Positions 1 through 7,188 of a stretch of 64,000 bases of DNA are shown one piece after another. How positions within the stretch are numbered: the stretch's first letter is position 1; each line of letters starts with the position of its first letter. The translations under genes and the position numbers were made by a program. Source of the stretch: Enterococcus wangshanyuanii (GTDB taxonomy: Bacteria; Bacillota; Bacilli; Lactobacillales; Enterococcaceae); contig NZ_CP021874.1 in assembly GCF_002197645.1 (NCBI RefSeq), positions 2,170,001-2,234,000 of the forward strand. Direction: 5' to 3'. The notes beneath the pieces are model-generated. The model had not been told where the DNA came from, did not search any database, and saw only the letters and a program-made list of their open reading frames with translations.

Positions 1-994
1 TAGCAGTCAACTTGATCGCATCCAGCGTATAATCACCATTTCTAAGCAACTTAGCTGACTTCAAAATATCCTTCACACGATCGATCGGCAATACTGCAAG
101 CAACAAGAAAACACCAGAAGATGAGCGTTGCATCGTCGTTGAATCTTTCGCAAGCAGGATCTCAATATCATCAATATTGGTAAGGATTTTAAAAATCTCT
201 GGTCCATACTCTTTAAACAATTCAACATTATGCACACGAAACAGTTCATGTAACTCTTTTGTTCTTTGAACATCCAATTTACCATTACGATAAATCTGGT
301 ATTCGACGCCATTCGATAATTCTTTGATGACCACATCAATTCGGTCTTTGGGTTGGGCTTTGTTAAAGTCCTTTAGTGCTTTATACCATTTTTGATTTTT
401 AAAATCAATGGTTTTATAGCCATCTTTCCCACCTGAAAAATTCCCGGCACTGCCTAGGAAGGCTAATCCTTCGGCAATCGAGGCAATAACTGTTTGCGCG
501 TCTGAGAAATCACTGCCATGTGCTGCTTCAAAGGCGCTATATTTTTCGAGGATTTCAATTTTCTTTGCGGTTCCTAGCATACTTTGTTTATTAAAAAATT
601 GATTCACAAATGGTACATCTTCAAAGGCTTTTGCCAAAGCTTCCATGATCACATCATTTTCTGCTTGTAAACGACGTAACTCAGCTTTTAGACCTTCCAT
701 TTTTGCAGTATCTAAATCATTTTCTGCTGGTCCAACTTCTGAGGTAAAGGCGCTCAAATAAGAGGTGATCGCATCGTCAAGGGTATTTAAGGCATTGCCC
801 ACTGTCGTTGATACTTCTGAGTAGGCATCAAAATAACGTTTGGTCGAATCCCATCCTGTCCCAGATAATTTTCCTGCACGTTGAAACGCTTGTTGCGCCT
901 CTTTAAAGGAATTTAGTTGATCTAATACTGTTAAACGTAGCGTTTGGACTTCACTGGCAACATTTTGCCATTCCGTATATCTAAATTTAGGCAT
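1..994 (-). CDS. LXG-domain type VII secretion effector, partial (C-terminus outside window)
   Basis: Reading leftward from an ATG at 994-992, the frame stays open to the window edge for about 331 codons, so the gene is cut by the window rather than broken. The N-terminal 200 or so residues are helical and carry the LXG-type signature KLSGTGWDSTKRYF near residue 45, the T7SS-targeting domain of polymorphic toxins. Residues after about 200 are a pre-toxin region; the C-terminal toxin domain that would set the activity is not visible. Ribosome-binding site GGAGGAGGAAG lies just upstream, inside the end of the preceding small gene, which it overlaps by 8 bases. It sits third in an operon with two small helical proteins, the usual chaperone/targeting partners of LXG toxins. 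Family knowledge: LXG toxins act against neighbouring bacteria by contact. The toxin type and immunity gene cannot be read here. Confidence 0.85.
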   Translation of the reverse strand, partial: MPKFRYTEWQNVASEVQTLRLTVLDQLNSFKEAQQAFQRAGKLSGTGWDSTKRYFDAYSEVSTTVGNALNTLDDAITSYLSAFTSEVGPAENDLDTAKMEGLKAELRRLQAENDVIMEALAKAFEDVPFVNQFFNKQSMLGTAKKIEILEKYSAFEAAHGSDFSDAQTVIASIAEGLAFLGSAGNFSGGKDGYKTIDFKNQKWYKALKDFNKAQPKDRIDVVIKELSNGVEYQIYRNGKLDVQRTKELHELFRVHNVELFKEYGPEIFKILTNIDDIEILLAKDSTTMQRSSSGVFLLLAVLPIDRVKDILKSAKLLRNGDYTLDAIKLTA

Positions 995-1346
995 CTTCCT
1001 CCTCCTTTTGTGCTTGTTTTTTTTGTAGCCATAGGAGGTCGTCTTCTGCTTGGATTTTTTTACGTTCTGTTTCACTGACTAATTCAGTTAACTCTCCTTT
1101 GCCCGCATCAAAGGCTCGGAATGCTTCTGTTCGTTCATCTTCCAGCATTTCTAAATCTATCCTAGCTGAACGTTCTGCTTCTGTTCCTTTACTGTAATAG
1201 AGAAATTCTTCTAATATCTCTGCTTGTTGTTGGTAAACACGTTGTAGATCATTGAGTAGAAAATCACTTTCGGCATCTTTTTTCTTTAACTCTATTTTTC
1301 GTTCTTCATAGTCTTCGATTTTCACTTGTAGTTGGTTTTCTTCCAT
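987..1346 (-). CDS. Small coiled-coil LXG-associated protein (DUF3958/Lap2-like)
   Basis: A 119-residue acidic, almost entirely helical protein rich in Glu, Lys and Gln with heptad-like spacing and no signal peptide or membrane segment. It lies directly between the WXG-like small gene and the LXG effector and overlaps the effector start by 8 bases, so the two are translationally coupled. Its size, composition and position match the DUF3958-type LXG-associated alpha-helical proteins described for streptococcal Tel toxins, which bind the LXG domain and help present it to the secretion machine. Function is inferred from place and fold; no catalytic motif is seen. A similar 112-residue protein is found at 6341 on the other strand. 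Confidence 0.7.
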   Translation of the reverse strand: MEENQLQVKIEDYEERKIELKKKDAESDFLLNDLQRVYQQQAEILEEFLYYSKGTEAERSARIDLEMLEDERTEAFRAFDAGKGELTELVSETERKKIQAEDDLLWLQKKQAQKEEEDA

Positions 1347-1353
1347 AAAGCAC

Positions 1354-1620
1354 CTACTTTACTGCATTTTTTTCAGCCTGTTTGATGGCTTGATGGATTT
1401 TTTCTAAGTTTCCAATGTCTTTAGACGCGTTGCTTTTGAATGTTGATACGATAGAACTTAGAGAAGAAACACTACTTTTCATTCCGCTAGCGGCACTACT
1501 TTCAGAAAAGCTCATGCTACTTGCTTGTTTTGGTTTGAATGACAAGGATGAGAGACTGCTTGTAAATGTACTTTTTAGAGTATTTACCGTAGCAGCATCT
1601 GTACTGATTTTATCTGACAT
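1354..1620 (-). CDS. Small WXG100-like T7SS accessory protein (DUF3130/TIGR04197-like)
   Basis: Start chosen at the ATG ending at 1620, 88 residues, because it has a strong AAAGGAG site 8 bases upstream; a longer in-frame reading to 1680 lacks one. The protein is Ser/Lys rich (repeated SSLSS and FKPKQASSMSFS-type stretches) and helical, typical of the TIGR04197/DUF3130 family of small type VII substrates or LXG partners (Lap1). It is the first gene of the leftward operon, followed 7 bases later by the coiled-coil protein and then the LXG effector. By analogy it is an obligate export partner of that effector. Confidence 0.72.
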   Translation of the reverse strand: MSDKISTDAATVNTLKSTFTSSLSSLSFKPKQASSMSFSESSAASGMKSSVSSLSSIVSTFKSNASKDIGNLEKIHQAIKQAEKNAVK

Positions 1621-1817
1621 ATGAACATCTCCTTTACTAAATTTGATGATACTAGTCCAATTCCATTGTTTTACTTCCATTAAACGCCATGGATAGACAC
1701 TTATTTTTCAGTTAAATAACCAACCATTAAAAACATAATGTAACTTAAGAATAACACAATGAAAGACAGGTATCTTTTCAATTTATTTCATCTGAGCATC
1801 ATTTTTTGATAAATTAG

Positions 1818-1937
1818 ACTGAAGTCTTGGAAGATTATTACATTGTGAATTGGGTCAATGAAGATAATCTAAGTAAAGGCATCGACAAAGTAGATTTTGA
1901 AGGGAATATAACGATCATTGAAGCCGAAGTTCAATAG
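1818..1937 (+). pseudogene. Orphan C-terminal fragment of an unidentified protein
   Basis: A 39-codon open stretch reads TEVLEDYYIVNWVNEDN and then SKGIDKVDFEGNITIIEAEV before a TAG. It begins right after an in-frame TAG (1815-1817), has no start codon or ribosome-binding site, and has a protein-like mix of aromatic, acidic and hydrophobic residues. It looks like the surviving C-terminus of a lost gene, possibly an immunity gene, as such fragments are common in polymorphic-toxin loci. The family is not recognised. Confidence 0.45.
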
Positions 1938-1980
1938 TTCTTCCTCCACATGATCGGAAATATATCCACTAAAAATAAAA

Positions 1981-2014
1981 AAACAGATCCCTTTAGTTAT
2001 TAGGGTCTGTTTTA
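1981..2014. terminator. Bidirectional intrinsic terminator
   Basis: Arms AAACAGATCCCT and AGGGTCTGTTT pair with one mismatch around a 9-base loop, with A-runs on the left and T-runs on the right, so it can stop transcription both ways. On the minus strand it lies downstream of the 2107-2415 gene. Confidence 0.7.
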
Positions 2015-2106
2015 AAAATTAAAGGTAATCCATAGTGAACAATTACTCGATCAGATTTACACTTCTATTCAATACTGATCAATAAACGATCCTATCAAAA
2101 TAGAGG

Positions 2107-2415
2107 CTATCTACGTTCTAATTCAATTTCAACCTCTTTCGTTTTACTTTCTATAAGCGCACCTAGATATTCAACAAAAACCGACTTATTATCAGCAGTA
2201 ATCTTTCCATCCATAAAGTTTTTTAGACTCGTCACTTCATTCCATGAATTAGAATTATTCAATGTTCTTAAACAATTTTTTAGATATCTTGTTGGCATGT
2301 CACTAATAGAAATATTTTTCCCCTCAGAGTTGATCCAAAAACCATCCTCTGCAGCAACAAACGGTACACTACTTTTTTCAATAATATTATTTCTAAACAT
2401 TTCTTCGTAAATCAT
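2107..2415 (-). CDS. Hypothetical protein, 102 aa
   Basis: Not recognised. The 102-residue protein is soluble, with no signal peptide, a central MPTRYLKNCLRTL helix and a charged C-terminal helix ending in EVEIELERR. The ATG follows an AAGGAAGAAAAG-type ribosome-binding site, and the coding character is convincing. It sits 37 bases downstream of a lipoprotein gene on the same strand and before a terminator, so the two probably form a transcript. The setting between an LXG operon and a WXG100 gene suggests a part in the toxin locus, such as a cytoplasmic immunity protein; this is inference from position only. Confidence 0.6.
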   Translation of the reverse strand: MIYEEMFRNNIIEKSSVPFVAAEDGFWINSEGKNISISDMPTRYLKNCLRTLNNSNSWNEVTSLKNFMDGKITADNKSVFVEYLGALIESKTKEVEIELERR

Positions 2416-2452
2416 ACTTTTCTTCCTTTCTTTTATATAATTATCTAGGTCA

Positions 2453-2851
2453 CTATTCCTTCATCCTTGAGTATATTGTACTTGTCTCATATTTCTTATT
2501 TTTATATTCATAATGAATCGTTACCTTTATTTCTTTTTCCTTAATCTGTGAGAGTCGATTCGTTAAGTCCAATTCATTCTCTTCACCACTCAAAATATTT
2601 GTTGTAAAGGCCGTAAGACCATGAGTCTCATCAGCTAATACCCATTTTTTGTTTTTCTTTATTGAAAATTCAGTTTCTGAGTCAAAAACCGTGATACGAT
2701 CTTCCGTATTATTGTTGATCACTAGTTTCATTCCTTTGAATCTTAACGTAATGAATGCCTTTTCATTTCTGATGTCCTTATCTGTACTGCTAGCTTTTGA
2801 ACAACCGACCATCGATATCAATAGTACCCCTATCAAACAAAATTTTTTCAT
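2453..2851 (-). CDS. Small lipoprotein, 132 aa, function unknown
   Basis: Begins with a short lipoprotein signal, MKKFCLIGVLLISMVGC, with a lipobox ending in Cys17, so the mature protein is predicted to be lipid-anchored on the outer face of the membrane. The rest is predicted mainly beta strand (a small sandwich-like domain with KLVINNNTEDRITVFDSETEF). No enzyme motif is seen. It lies in a type VII effector region; immunity to the exported lipase TslA of S. aureus is provided by a lipoprotein, so an immunity role is possible, but sequence similarity to that protein is not claimed. Confidence 0.65.
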   Translation of the reverse strand: MKKFCLIGVLLISMVGCSKASSTDKDIRNEKAFITLRFKGMKLVINNNTEDRITVFDSETEFSIKKNKKWVLADETHGLTAFTTNILSGEENELDLTNRLSQIKEKEIKVTIHYEYKNKKYETSTIYSRMKE

Positions 2852-3168
2852 CGGTATTCCTTTCTTTTAATAAAAATTATATCACAATAAAAATATTTTA
2901 TACACCACTTAAAAAATATTTATAACTTTAAGACGAAAAAATTCAGTATAACAACATCTCAGAAAGCTGACCGATAGTAGTTGTAATGAATACTAATTAA
3001 CAACGTGTAGAAATATTCCTTGTCATATAATGATAAGCAAAACGAACAAAAAGACTTGTTTTATCATAAATATCATTATCCACCTAATTTTTTGATAAAA
3101 ACAATTTACTTATTGTGATAAACTAATAGAGAAATAACCATAAACAAAAAGTAAAGGAGAGAACACAC
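2852..3168 (+). other. Intergenic region ahead of the WXG100 gene
   Basis: Very AT-rich region with no supported gene. It must hold the divergent promoters for the lipoprotein and WXG100 genes. A possible rightward promoter is TTGATA (3092-3097) with GATAAA (3117-3122) 19 bases on, a weak match. The WXG100 ribosome-binding site AAAGGAGA lies about 10 bases before its ATG. Confidence 0.35.
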
Positions 3169-3471
3169 ATGGCGGGAGATCGTATTAAATTATCACCACA
3201 AGAACTACGTACATCTGCTACAAAATATACAGACGGTTCTAACCAAGTAAATGACATTTTACAAAAATTACAAACGGAGCAAGACACGATTCAAGGAAAC
3301 TGGGAAGGGTCAGGATTTGATAGCTTTAATGATCAATTCACAGCCTTAAAACCAAAAGTGAGTGAGTTTGCGGAACTGTTAGAACAGATCAACAAGCAAT
3401 TAAATGAAGTAGCCCAAATCATGGAAGAAACAGATCAAAACATTTCTTCTGCGATCGGTCGTGGACTATAA
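3169..3471 (+). CDS. esxA: WXG100-family type VII secretion protein (EsxA-like)
   Basis: A 100-residue two-helix protein with the family hallmark W45-E46-G47 in the turn (GNWEGSGFDSF), exactly the expected length. WXG100 proteins form helical hairpin dimers exported by the membrane ATPase EssC and support export of larger effectors. It has a strong AAAGGAGA site and is followed by about 115 bases before the next gene. No essA, essB, essC or esaA genes are in the window, so whether this is the core EsxA or an orphan copy tied to the downstream effector module is open. Confidence 0.9.
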   Translation: MAGDRIKLSPQELRTSATKYTDGSNQVNDILQKLQTEQDTIQGNWEGSGFDSFNDQFTALKPKVSEFAELLEQINKQLNEVAQIMEETDQNISSAIGRGL

Positions 3472-3588
3472 ACAATTTTGAGAGATCAGGAGCGTTTGTC
3501 TTCTGGTCTTTTTCTAATAAACCGTTGTCAGTGCCTGTATAGTAGTGGATAAATATGGCAAACTATCTTTAAGTTCGGTGGTGAAGAA

Positions 3589-4119
3589 TTGAAAAAGAAA
3601 CTGGGATTTATTTTGGTAATCATTTTACTTGTCGCTTTTTTTGTAGCAGGAAAAAAATATATGGATAAGAAAGCGATAGAGAAAAGCTATCAAGACGGTA
3701 TCGAACTGATACAAAATTATGTAACGGATTATTTAGTCAAAAATTATGAAGGTATTGAAAAAATTGAGTGGCAAGGCGTTGGCGTTGAATGGCGTAGTTC
3801 TCCTGTTTTTGGTGGTTCTATTTTGGGAAATTATGTGGTTAGTGATGTCAAAGTTTTTGTTTCTAGTGATAAATTTTTCACTATGGATTTTACTCTAACT
3901 GAGAAGCTGGAGTATGATCAGAATTTAAAAAAGTACGTTTTAACAGATTACATGAATCCTAGTAATTTGGAGTCAACCGTTGAAATGGAGATAGGAAATG
4001 CCACTAGAGAATTGAGCGAAAAAAATAAACTTAGATTTAAAAAGGTAAAAAAATCTGACAAAGGTAGCCCCAATGCTCAAATTATTTTAAATTTAGATAT
4101 TCATGAATTGACTTATTAA
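3589..4119 (+). CDS. Membrane-anchored extracellular protein, copy 1 (candidate immunity protein)
   Basis: Starts at a TTG preceded by GGTGGTGAAG. An N-terminal membrane anchor (about residues 4-21) is followed by a Lys-rich stop and a domain of about 150 residues predicted to face outward. It is close to identical to the 181-residue product at 4457 over residues 25-95 (shared NYVTDYLVKNYEGIEKIEWQ and the GVGVEWRSS stretch) and diverges after about residue 110. Immediately after its stop comes a decayed copy of the 5019 effector gene. The family is not recognised. Pairing of each anchored copy with a lipase-like effector gene suggests immunity to an effector acting outside the cytoplasm; this is inference. 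Confidence 0.75.
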   Translation: MKKKLGFILVIILLVAFFVAGKKYMDKKAIEKSYQDGIELIQNYVTDYLVKNYEGIEKIEWQGVGVEWRSSPVFGGSILGNYVVSDVKVFVSSDKFFTMDFTLTEKLEYDQNLKKYVLTDYMNPSNLESTVEMEIGNATRELSEKNKLRFKKVKKSDKGSPNAQIILNLDIHELTY

Positions 4120-4134
4120 GAAGGGGGATAGGCT

Positions 4135-4338
4135 ATGAGTAGTGATATTACAATAAAAGTTTTGGCTAAAGCGATAGATAAAATAAAAAGACTGTCCAAG
4201 ATAAAAAAATTGGAGACACACTTAGATTAAAGATTGAATAGGGTAAACAAGACTACCAAATCCTAAACAAAGCTGCCGGCGACAAAAGCACTCAACTAAA
4301 TGCAGTCGTTTATGTTGAAACCAGCGTACATAATTAGG
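4135..4338 (+). pseudogene. Degenerate copy of the lipase-like T7SS effector N-terminus
   Basis: After an AAGGGGG site an ATG opens a copy of the 5019 gene (Met-Ser-Ser-Asp-Ile-Thr against Met-Ser-Asn-Glu-Ile-Thr). It soon frameshifts, meets stops near 4227 and 4237, still matches the parent almost base for base over the segment coding QDYQILNKAA, then has an internal deletion and fades out after sequence matching VVYAGTN of the parent. Nothing of the catalytic domain remains. It shows that an anchored-protein plus effector unit was duplicated in tandem and the first effector then lost. Confidence 0.85.
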
Positions 4339-4456
4339 ACAGAAGAAAATAAGTTACATAGGCAGTGAAAAAGAAAACGTACGAAAAAAATTGCTATATG
4401 TTGTTCATATTGTTATTCTTACATAAGAATAGATCATTAATTTAGGTGGTGAAGTA

Positions 4457-5002
4457 GTGAAAAAGAAATGGATTTTAGCAACAATATTAGGAATGATCGT
4501 ACTCATTATTTTATGTATCGGAGGAAAAAAATATATGGATAAGAAAGCGGTAGAGAAAAGCTATCAGGACGGTATCGAACTGATACAAAATTATGTAACG
4601 GATTATTTAGTCAAAAATTATGAAGGTATTGAAAAAATCGAGTGGCAAGGCGTTGGTGTTGAATGGCGTAGTTCAGATGTTTTTGGATCGTCTATGCTTG
4701 GAAACTACGTGGATAGCGATGTTAAAGTATTTGTTTCAGCAGATAAATTTTTTACTGTAGATTTTACTCTAGCTGAGAAAGCTGAATATAATAATGAGTT
4801 GAAGAAGTACGTTTTAGAAGACTCCATGAATCCTGCTAATATAGATTCTACTATCAAAACAGGTCTAGAAAATGCTGTTGGAAAATTTAAAATAGGAGAT
4901 CAACTTGATAAAGCAGACTCTGAAAAAATGAAAAAAGGTAGTAAAGGTAGTCCAAATGCCCAAGTTATTTATAACTTAGACATTCATGAATTGAATTACT
5001 AA
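4457..5002 (+). CDS. Membrane-anchored extracellular protein, copy 2 (candidate immunity protein)
   Basis: Starts at a GTG with the same GGTGGTGAAG ribosome-binding context as copy 1. One N-terminal membrane segment (about residues 5-23) is followed by a predicted outer domain; 181 residues. Identity to copy 1 is strongest over the first 90 residues after the anchor and at the C-terminus (KGSPNAQ, LDIHEL). The lipase-like effector begins only 16 bases after its stop, so they are cotranscribed. By position it is the likely cognate immunity protein of that effector. Function is not established from sequence; it could instead be an assembly factor. Confidence 0.78.
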   Translation: MKKKWILATILGMIVLIILCIGGKKYMDKKAVEKSYQDGIELIQNYVTDYLVKNYEGIEKIEWQGVGVEWRSSDVFGSSMLGNYVDSDVKVFVSADKFFTVDFTLAEKAEYNNELKKYVLEDSMNPANIDSTIKTGLENAVGKFKIGDQLDKADSEKMKKGSKGSPNAQVIYNLDIHELNY

Positions 5003-5018
5003 ATGAGGAGATAAGTTT

Positions 5019-6326
5019 ATGAGCAATGAAATTACAACAGAGGTTTTAGCTAAAGCGATAGATAAAACAAAAAAAACTGTTCAGAATTTTGATGTTGGTG
5101 GTACAGTTTCGTTAGACTTACAAAACGGAAAACAAGACTACCAAATCCTAAACAAAGCCGCCAGCGACAAAGACAACCAACTAAATGCAATGGCTATCGC
5201 TCCTATCGTCAATGGGCAACCTGATTATAATAATGTAGCCGTTGTTTATGCTGGTACCAATATGCATAATGAAACAGGAGCAAATGGCTTTGGTACGGCA
5301 GGAGGTGCATTTACAGGCGGGCTTTCTGGAGAATACAACGACGCACAAGCGTTCTTAAAAGAAACCTACGACAAAGTAGCCAAACACAACGGAACGATTA
5401 CCGATGTTGCAGGTTTTAGCCAATCTGGTGGCTACATGATGAAAATGGCTGGCGAGTATGGGAAAGAAATGGGCTTTCAGACAACAAGTTTTGATGATTG
5501 GGGACGAGATCAGTTCGGAACGCTCACAGATGATCAACTGAAATGGCTGAAAAATAATCCTGAAATGTTGCGACGATATCAAAACGATTCCTGGGCAAAT
5601 CTCTCAGGTCGTGACCATACGTATGGGTCCGTTTCACGCATTGAAGGGATAGGATTCGGTGAACATAACACCCTAGCTAAATACTTTGATGGAGATACAT
5701 TGAATCTAGATCGTTTAGCGAAAGATGGTATTTTTGCACCTGGCATGACCAAAGCACAAGTAGAACTAGCCGCTAAAAACTGGGCAAAGAAAAATGGTGA
5801 TGGAAAATTTTGGACAGGTGATGATGCCGAAGCGAAAGCCCGTGTAAAAGAGTACTTAAAGTTATATGGTACTTATCGGATCGCTGATCTTGAGGAATTG
5901 AAAAACCTAAGAAAAAAACTAAAGAAAAGCGGCGGCGGTTTATCGAAAAATGAAGAAATTTATTTAGATAACAGTGAAGCTTTATTCGCTGTAACAACTG
6001 CTTCTCAAACCATGAAGGATGGCTTGTCTGAAGTCATAACGATCTATCAAGAAGCTATGATCGAGGCTATGCAGGTTTGGTCTGAAGGACTTCAACATGC
6101 ACGTTCGATCGGAACAGAATTGAATGAATCAGAAATCACAGAAGCACTGGCTTCGGTTGGAGCAACTGAATCCAGTATCGTAACTGAGCCTACGACTTTC
6201 TATAAAGAACAGATAGCGAAAGCTAAACAGTTAGGTGAAAGCTTTGATAGCCTTGTTTCTGAAATCAAGGCGGGGATCGATAAACTTGTTCAAAGTGACA
6301 AAGAGTTATCTAGTCAACTTTTCTAG
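5019..6326 (+). CDS. Lipase-like (alpha/beta-hydrolase) type VII effector with C-terminal helical domain
   Basis: 435 residues. Residues about 20-230 look like an alpha/beta-hydrolase of the DUF2974/Mbeg1-like lipase type: strand VAVVYAGTN, then nucleophile elbow GFSQSGG with Ser134, a possible acid in SFDDWG (Asp159 or Asp160) and a His in GFGEHNTLAKYF (His216). Residues about 315-435 are purely helical, like the LXG or two-helix targeting domain but placed at the C-terminus. This order, enzyme first and targeting domain last, is the one described for the S. aureus type VII lipase toxin TslA. Two small helical genes follow at once, as TslA has two helical partners, and an anchored putative immunity gene precedes. 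There is no signal peptide, as expected for a type VII substrate. Lipase activity and export are inferred. Confidence 0.8.
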   Translation: MSNEITTEVLAKAIDKTKKTVQNFDVGGTVSLDLQNGKQDYQILNKAASDKDNQLNAMAIAPIVNGQPDYNNVAVVYAGTNMHNETGANGFGTAGGAFTGGLSGEYNDAQAFLKETYDKVAKHNGTITDVAGFSQSGGYMMKMAGEYGKEMGFQTTSFDDWGRDQFGTLTDDQLKWLKNNPEMLRRYQNDSWANLSGRDHTYGSVSRIEGIGFGEHNTLAKYFDGDTLNLDRLAKDGIFAPGMTKAQVELAAKNWAKKNGDGKFWTGDDAEAKARVKEYLKLYGTYRIADLEELKNLRKKLKKSGGGLSKNEEIYLDNSEALFAVTTASQTMKDGLSEVITIYQEAMIEAMQVWSEGLQHARSIGTELNESEITEALASVGATESSIVTEPTTFYKEQIAKAKQLGESFDSLVSEIKAGIDKLVQSDKELSSQLF

Positions 6327-6340
6327 AAAGGAGTATTCAG

Positions 6341-6679
6341 TTGGATCAGCAAGAGCGATTAAAAATAGAGTATCTAAAGAAAAAACGTCAATTTGAAGAA
6401 AAAGAAGATGATATTCTTTTTCAAAGAGACCAGGGAATACGTGATTTAGAAGAAGTTGCAGACATGACACACTATTATTTAAAAGACTACGTTCCAGATC
6501 AAGCATTTATTATACAAGCTGTACATAAGTTAGATAGGCTAAAAGATGAAGTTTATGAAGCCGCACAATATGACCGAAAACAAATCGAACGAGAGATAGA
6601 AGACTTAGATGAGACCTATTATCGTGAGATTCGTATATTATCTGATCAGGAATTAGCAAAGAAAGAGAGTGATTCTTGA
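6341..6679 (+). CDS. Small coiled-coil T7SS partner protein (DUF3958-like)
   Basis: Starts at a TTG 7 bases after AAAGGAG. 112 residues, strongly charged and helical (KKKRQFEEKEDDILFQRDQ), no membrane segment. It follows the lipase-like effector by 14 bases and overlaps the next gene. It resembles in size, charge and context the coiled-coil protein at 987-1346 that accompanies the LXG effector. Predicted role: binds the helical targeting domain of the effector for export. Confidence 0.72.
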   Translation: MDQQERLKIEYLKKKRQFEEKEDDILFQRDQGIRDLEEVADMTHYYLKDYVPDQAFIIQAVHKLDRLKDEVYEAAQYDRKQIEREIEDLDETYYREIRILSDQELAKKESDS

Positions 6680-6939
6680 TGTTAGATGATGTAAAAAAAG
6701 ATCTTAAAAAGAAGGCACAGAAAGCCGCGATCGCTTCAGCAGTTGGTCAATCCATGACCCAGAAAAAACAAACGAACCAACAAAAAGCAAAACAAGATGG
6801 AGAAACCAAGCTAGCTTCGCTGAAAACAAATATGGCAAGTGTTTCTGAAAGTATGGGAAATTCTGTCAAAGGACAATTCGGTAAAAAAGTAAAAGAGACC
6901 TTCAAAAAACAAAGTGAAAATTTAGATAGGTTTTCATAG
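6679..6939 (+). CDS. Small helical T7SS partner protein, 86 aa
   Basis: The ATG overlaps the TGA of the preceding gene (TGATG), so translation is coupled; a TTG one codon earlier is less likely. The protein is 86 residues, very Lys/Gln rich and helical, with an Ala-rich stretch AQKAAIASAVGQS and a Ser-rich middle like the DUF3130-type protein at 1354. It ends the rightward operon just before a strong terminator. Predicted to be the second small partner of the lipase-like effector. No enzymatic motif. Confidence 0.68.
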   Translation: MLDDVKKDLKKKAQKAAIASAVGQSMTQKKQTNQQKAKQDGETKLASLKTNMASVSESMGNSVKGQFGKKVKETFKKQSENLDRFS

Positions 6940-6968
6940 CAATCTTTAGATATGAACAAAAAAATGAT

Positions 6969-7013
6969 AAAGGGACTGGGACATAACTCTACGAGTTACA
7001 ACCCAGTCCCTTT
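6969..7013 (+). terminator. Terminator of the lipase-effector operon
   Basis: Perfect 12-base arms AAAGGGACTGGG and CCCAGTCCCTTT around a 21-base loop, followed by an A/T tract. It also forms the left edge of a longer dispersed repeat. Confidence 0.8.
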
Positions 7014-7143
7014 AAAAAACGAATAAACGGCGAGAGCAGAAGTAACCCCTTCGGAAATAAGCTGAAATTAACAAAAATTTGAAGATCAATTTTCGTGAAT
7101 TCCTTCTTATTTCTCGGAGTTGAACACTTCTGTCCCAACCTCT
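7014..7143. repeat. Dispersed palindromic intergenic repeat, copy A
   Basis: Non-coding element with a shared core: CTTCGGAAATAA, then GAAATT...ACAAAAATTT, a short loop, AATTTTCGTGAATTCC and TTCTTATTTC. The two halves are self-complementary and give a long hairpin. Related copies lie at 56205-56335 (closest) and, shortened, at 38490-38597; a faint remnant may lie near 20611-20640. Confidence 0.7.
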
Positions 7144-7188
7144 TTTAGTTTATAAGCTGAATAATTGATTTTGGCTTTTTTCTTATAA

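Larger units (their letters stand above)
1621..2106. other. Non-coding stretch between LXG operon and small-gene pair
   Basis: Contains the promoter region of the leftward LXG operon, a short orphan coding fragment on the plus strand (1818-1937) and a bidirectional terminator hairpin (1981-2014). I see no other supported gene. The AT-rich 1690-1810 part could hold the LXG operon promoter, but no convincing -35/-10 pair stands out. Confidence 0.6.

Noticed and set aside
73..339. 88-codon minus-strand frame at the window start
   Set aside because: It lies out of frame inside the LXG gene, which is open over the same bases with clear domain sequence.
1415..1624. Plus-strand frame opposite the small T7SS protein gene
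   Set aside because: Antisense shadow of the 1354-1620 gene with no start signals.
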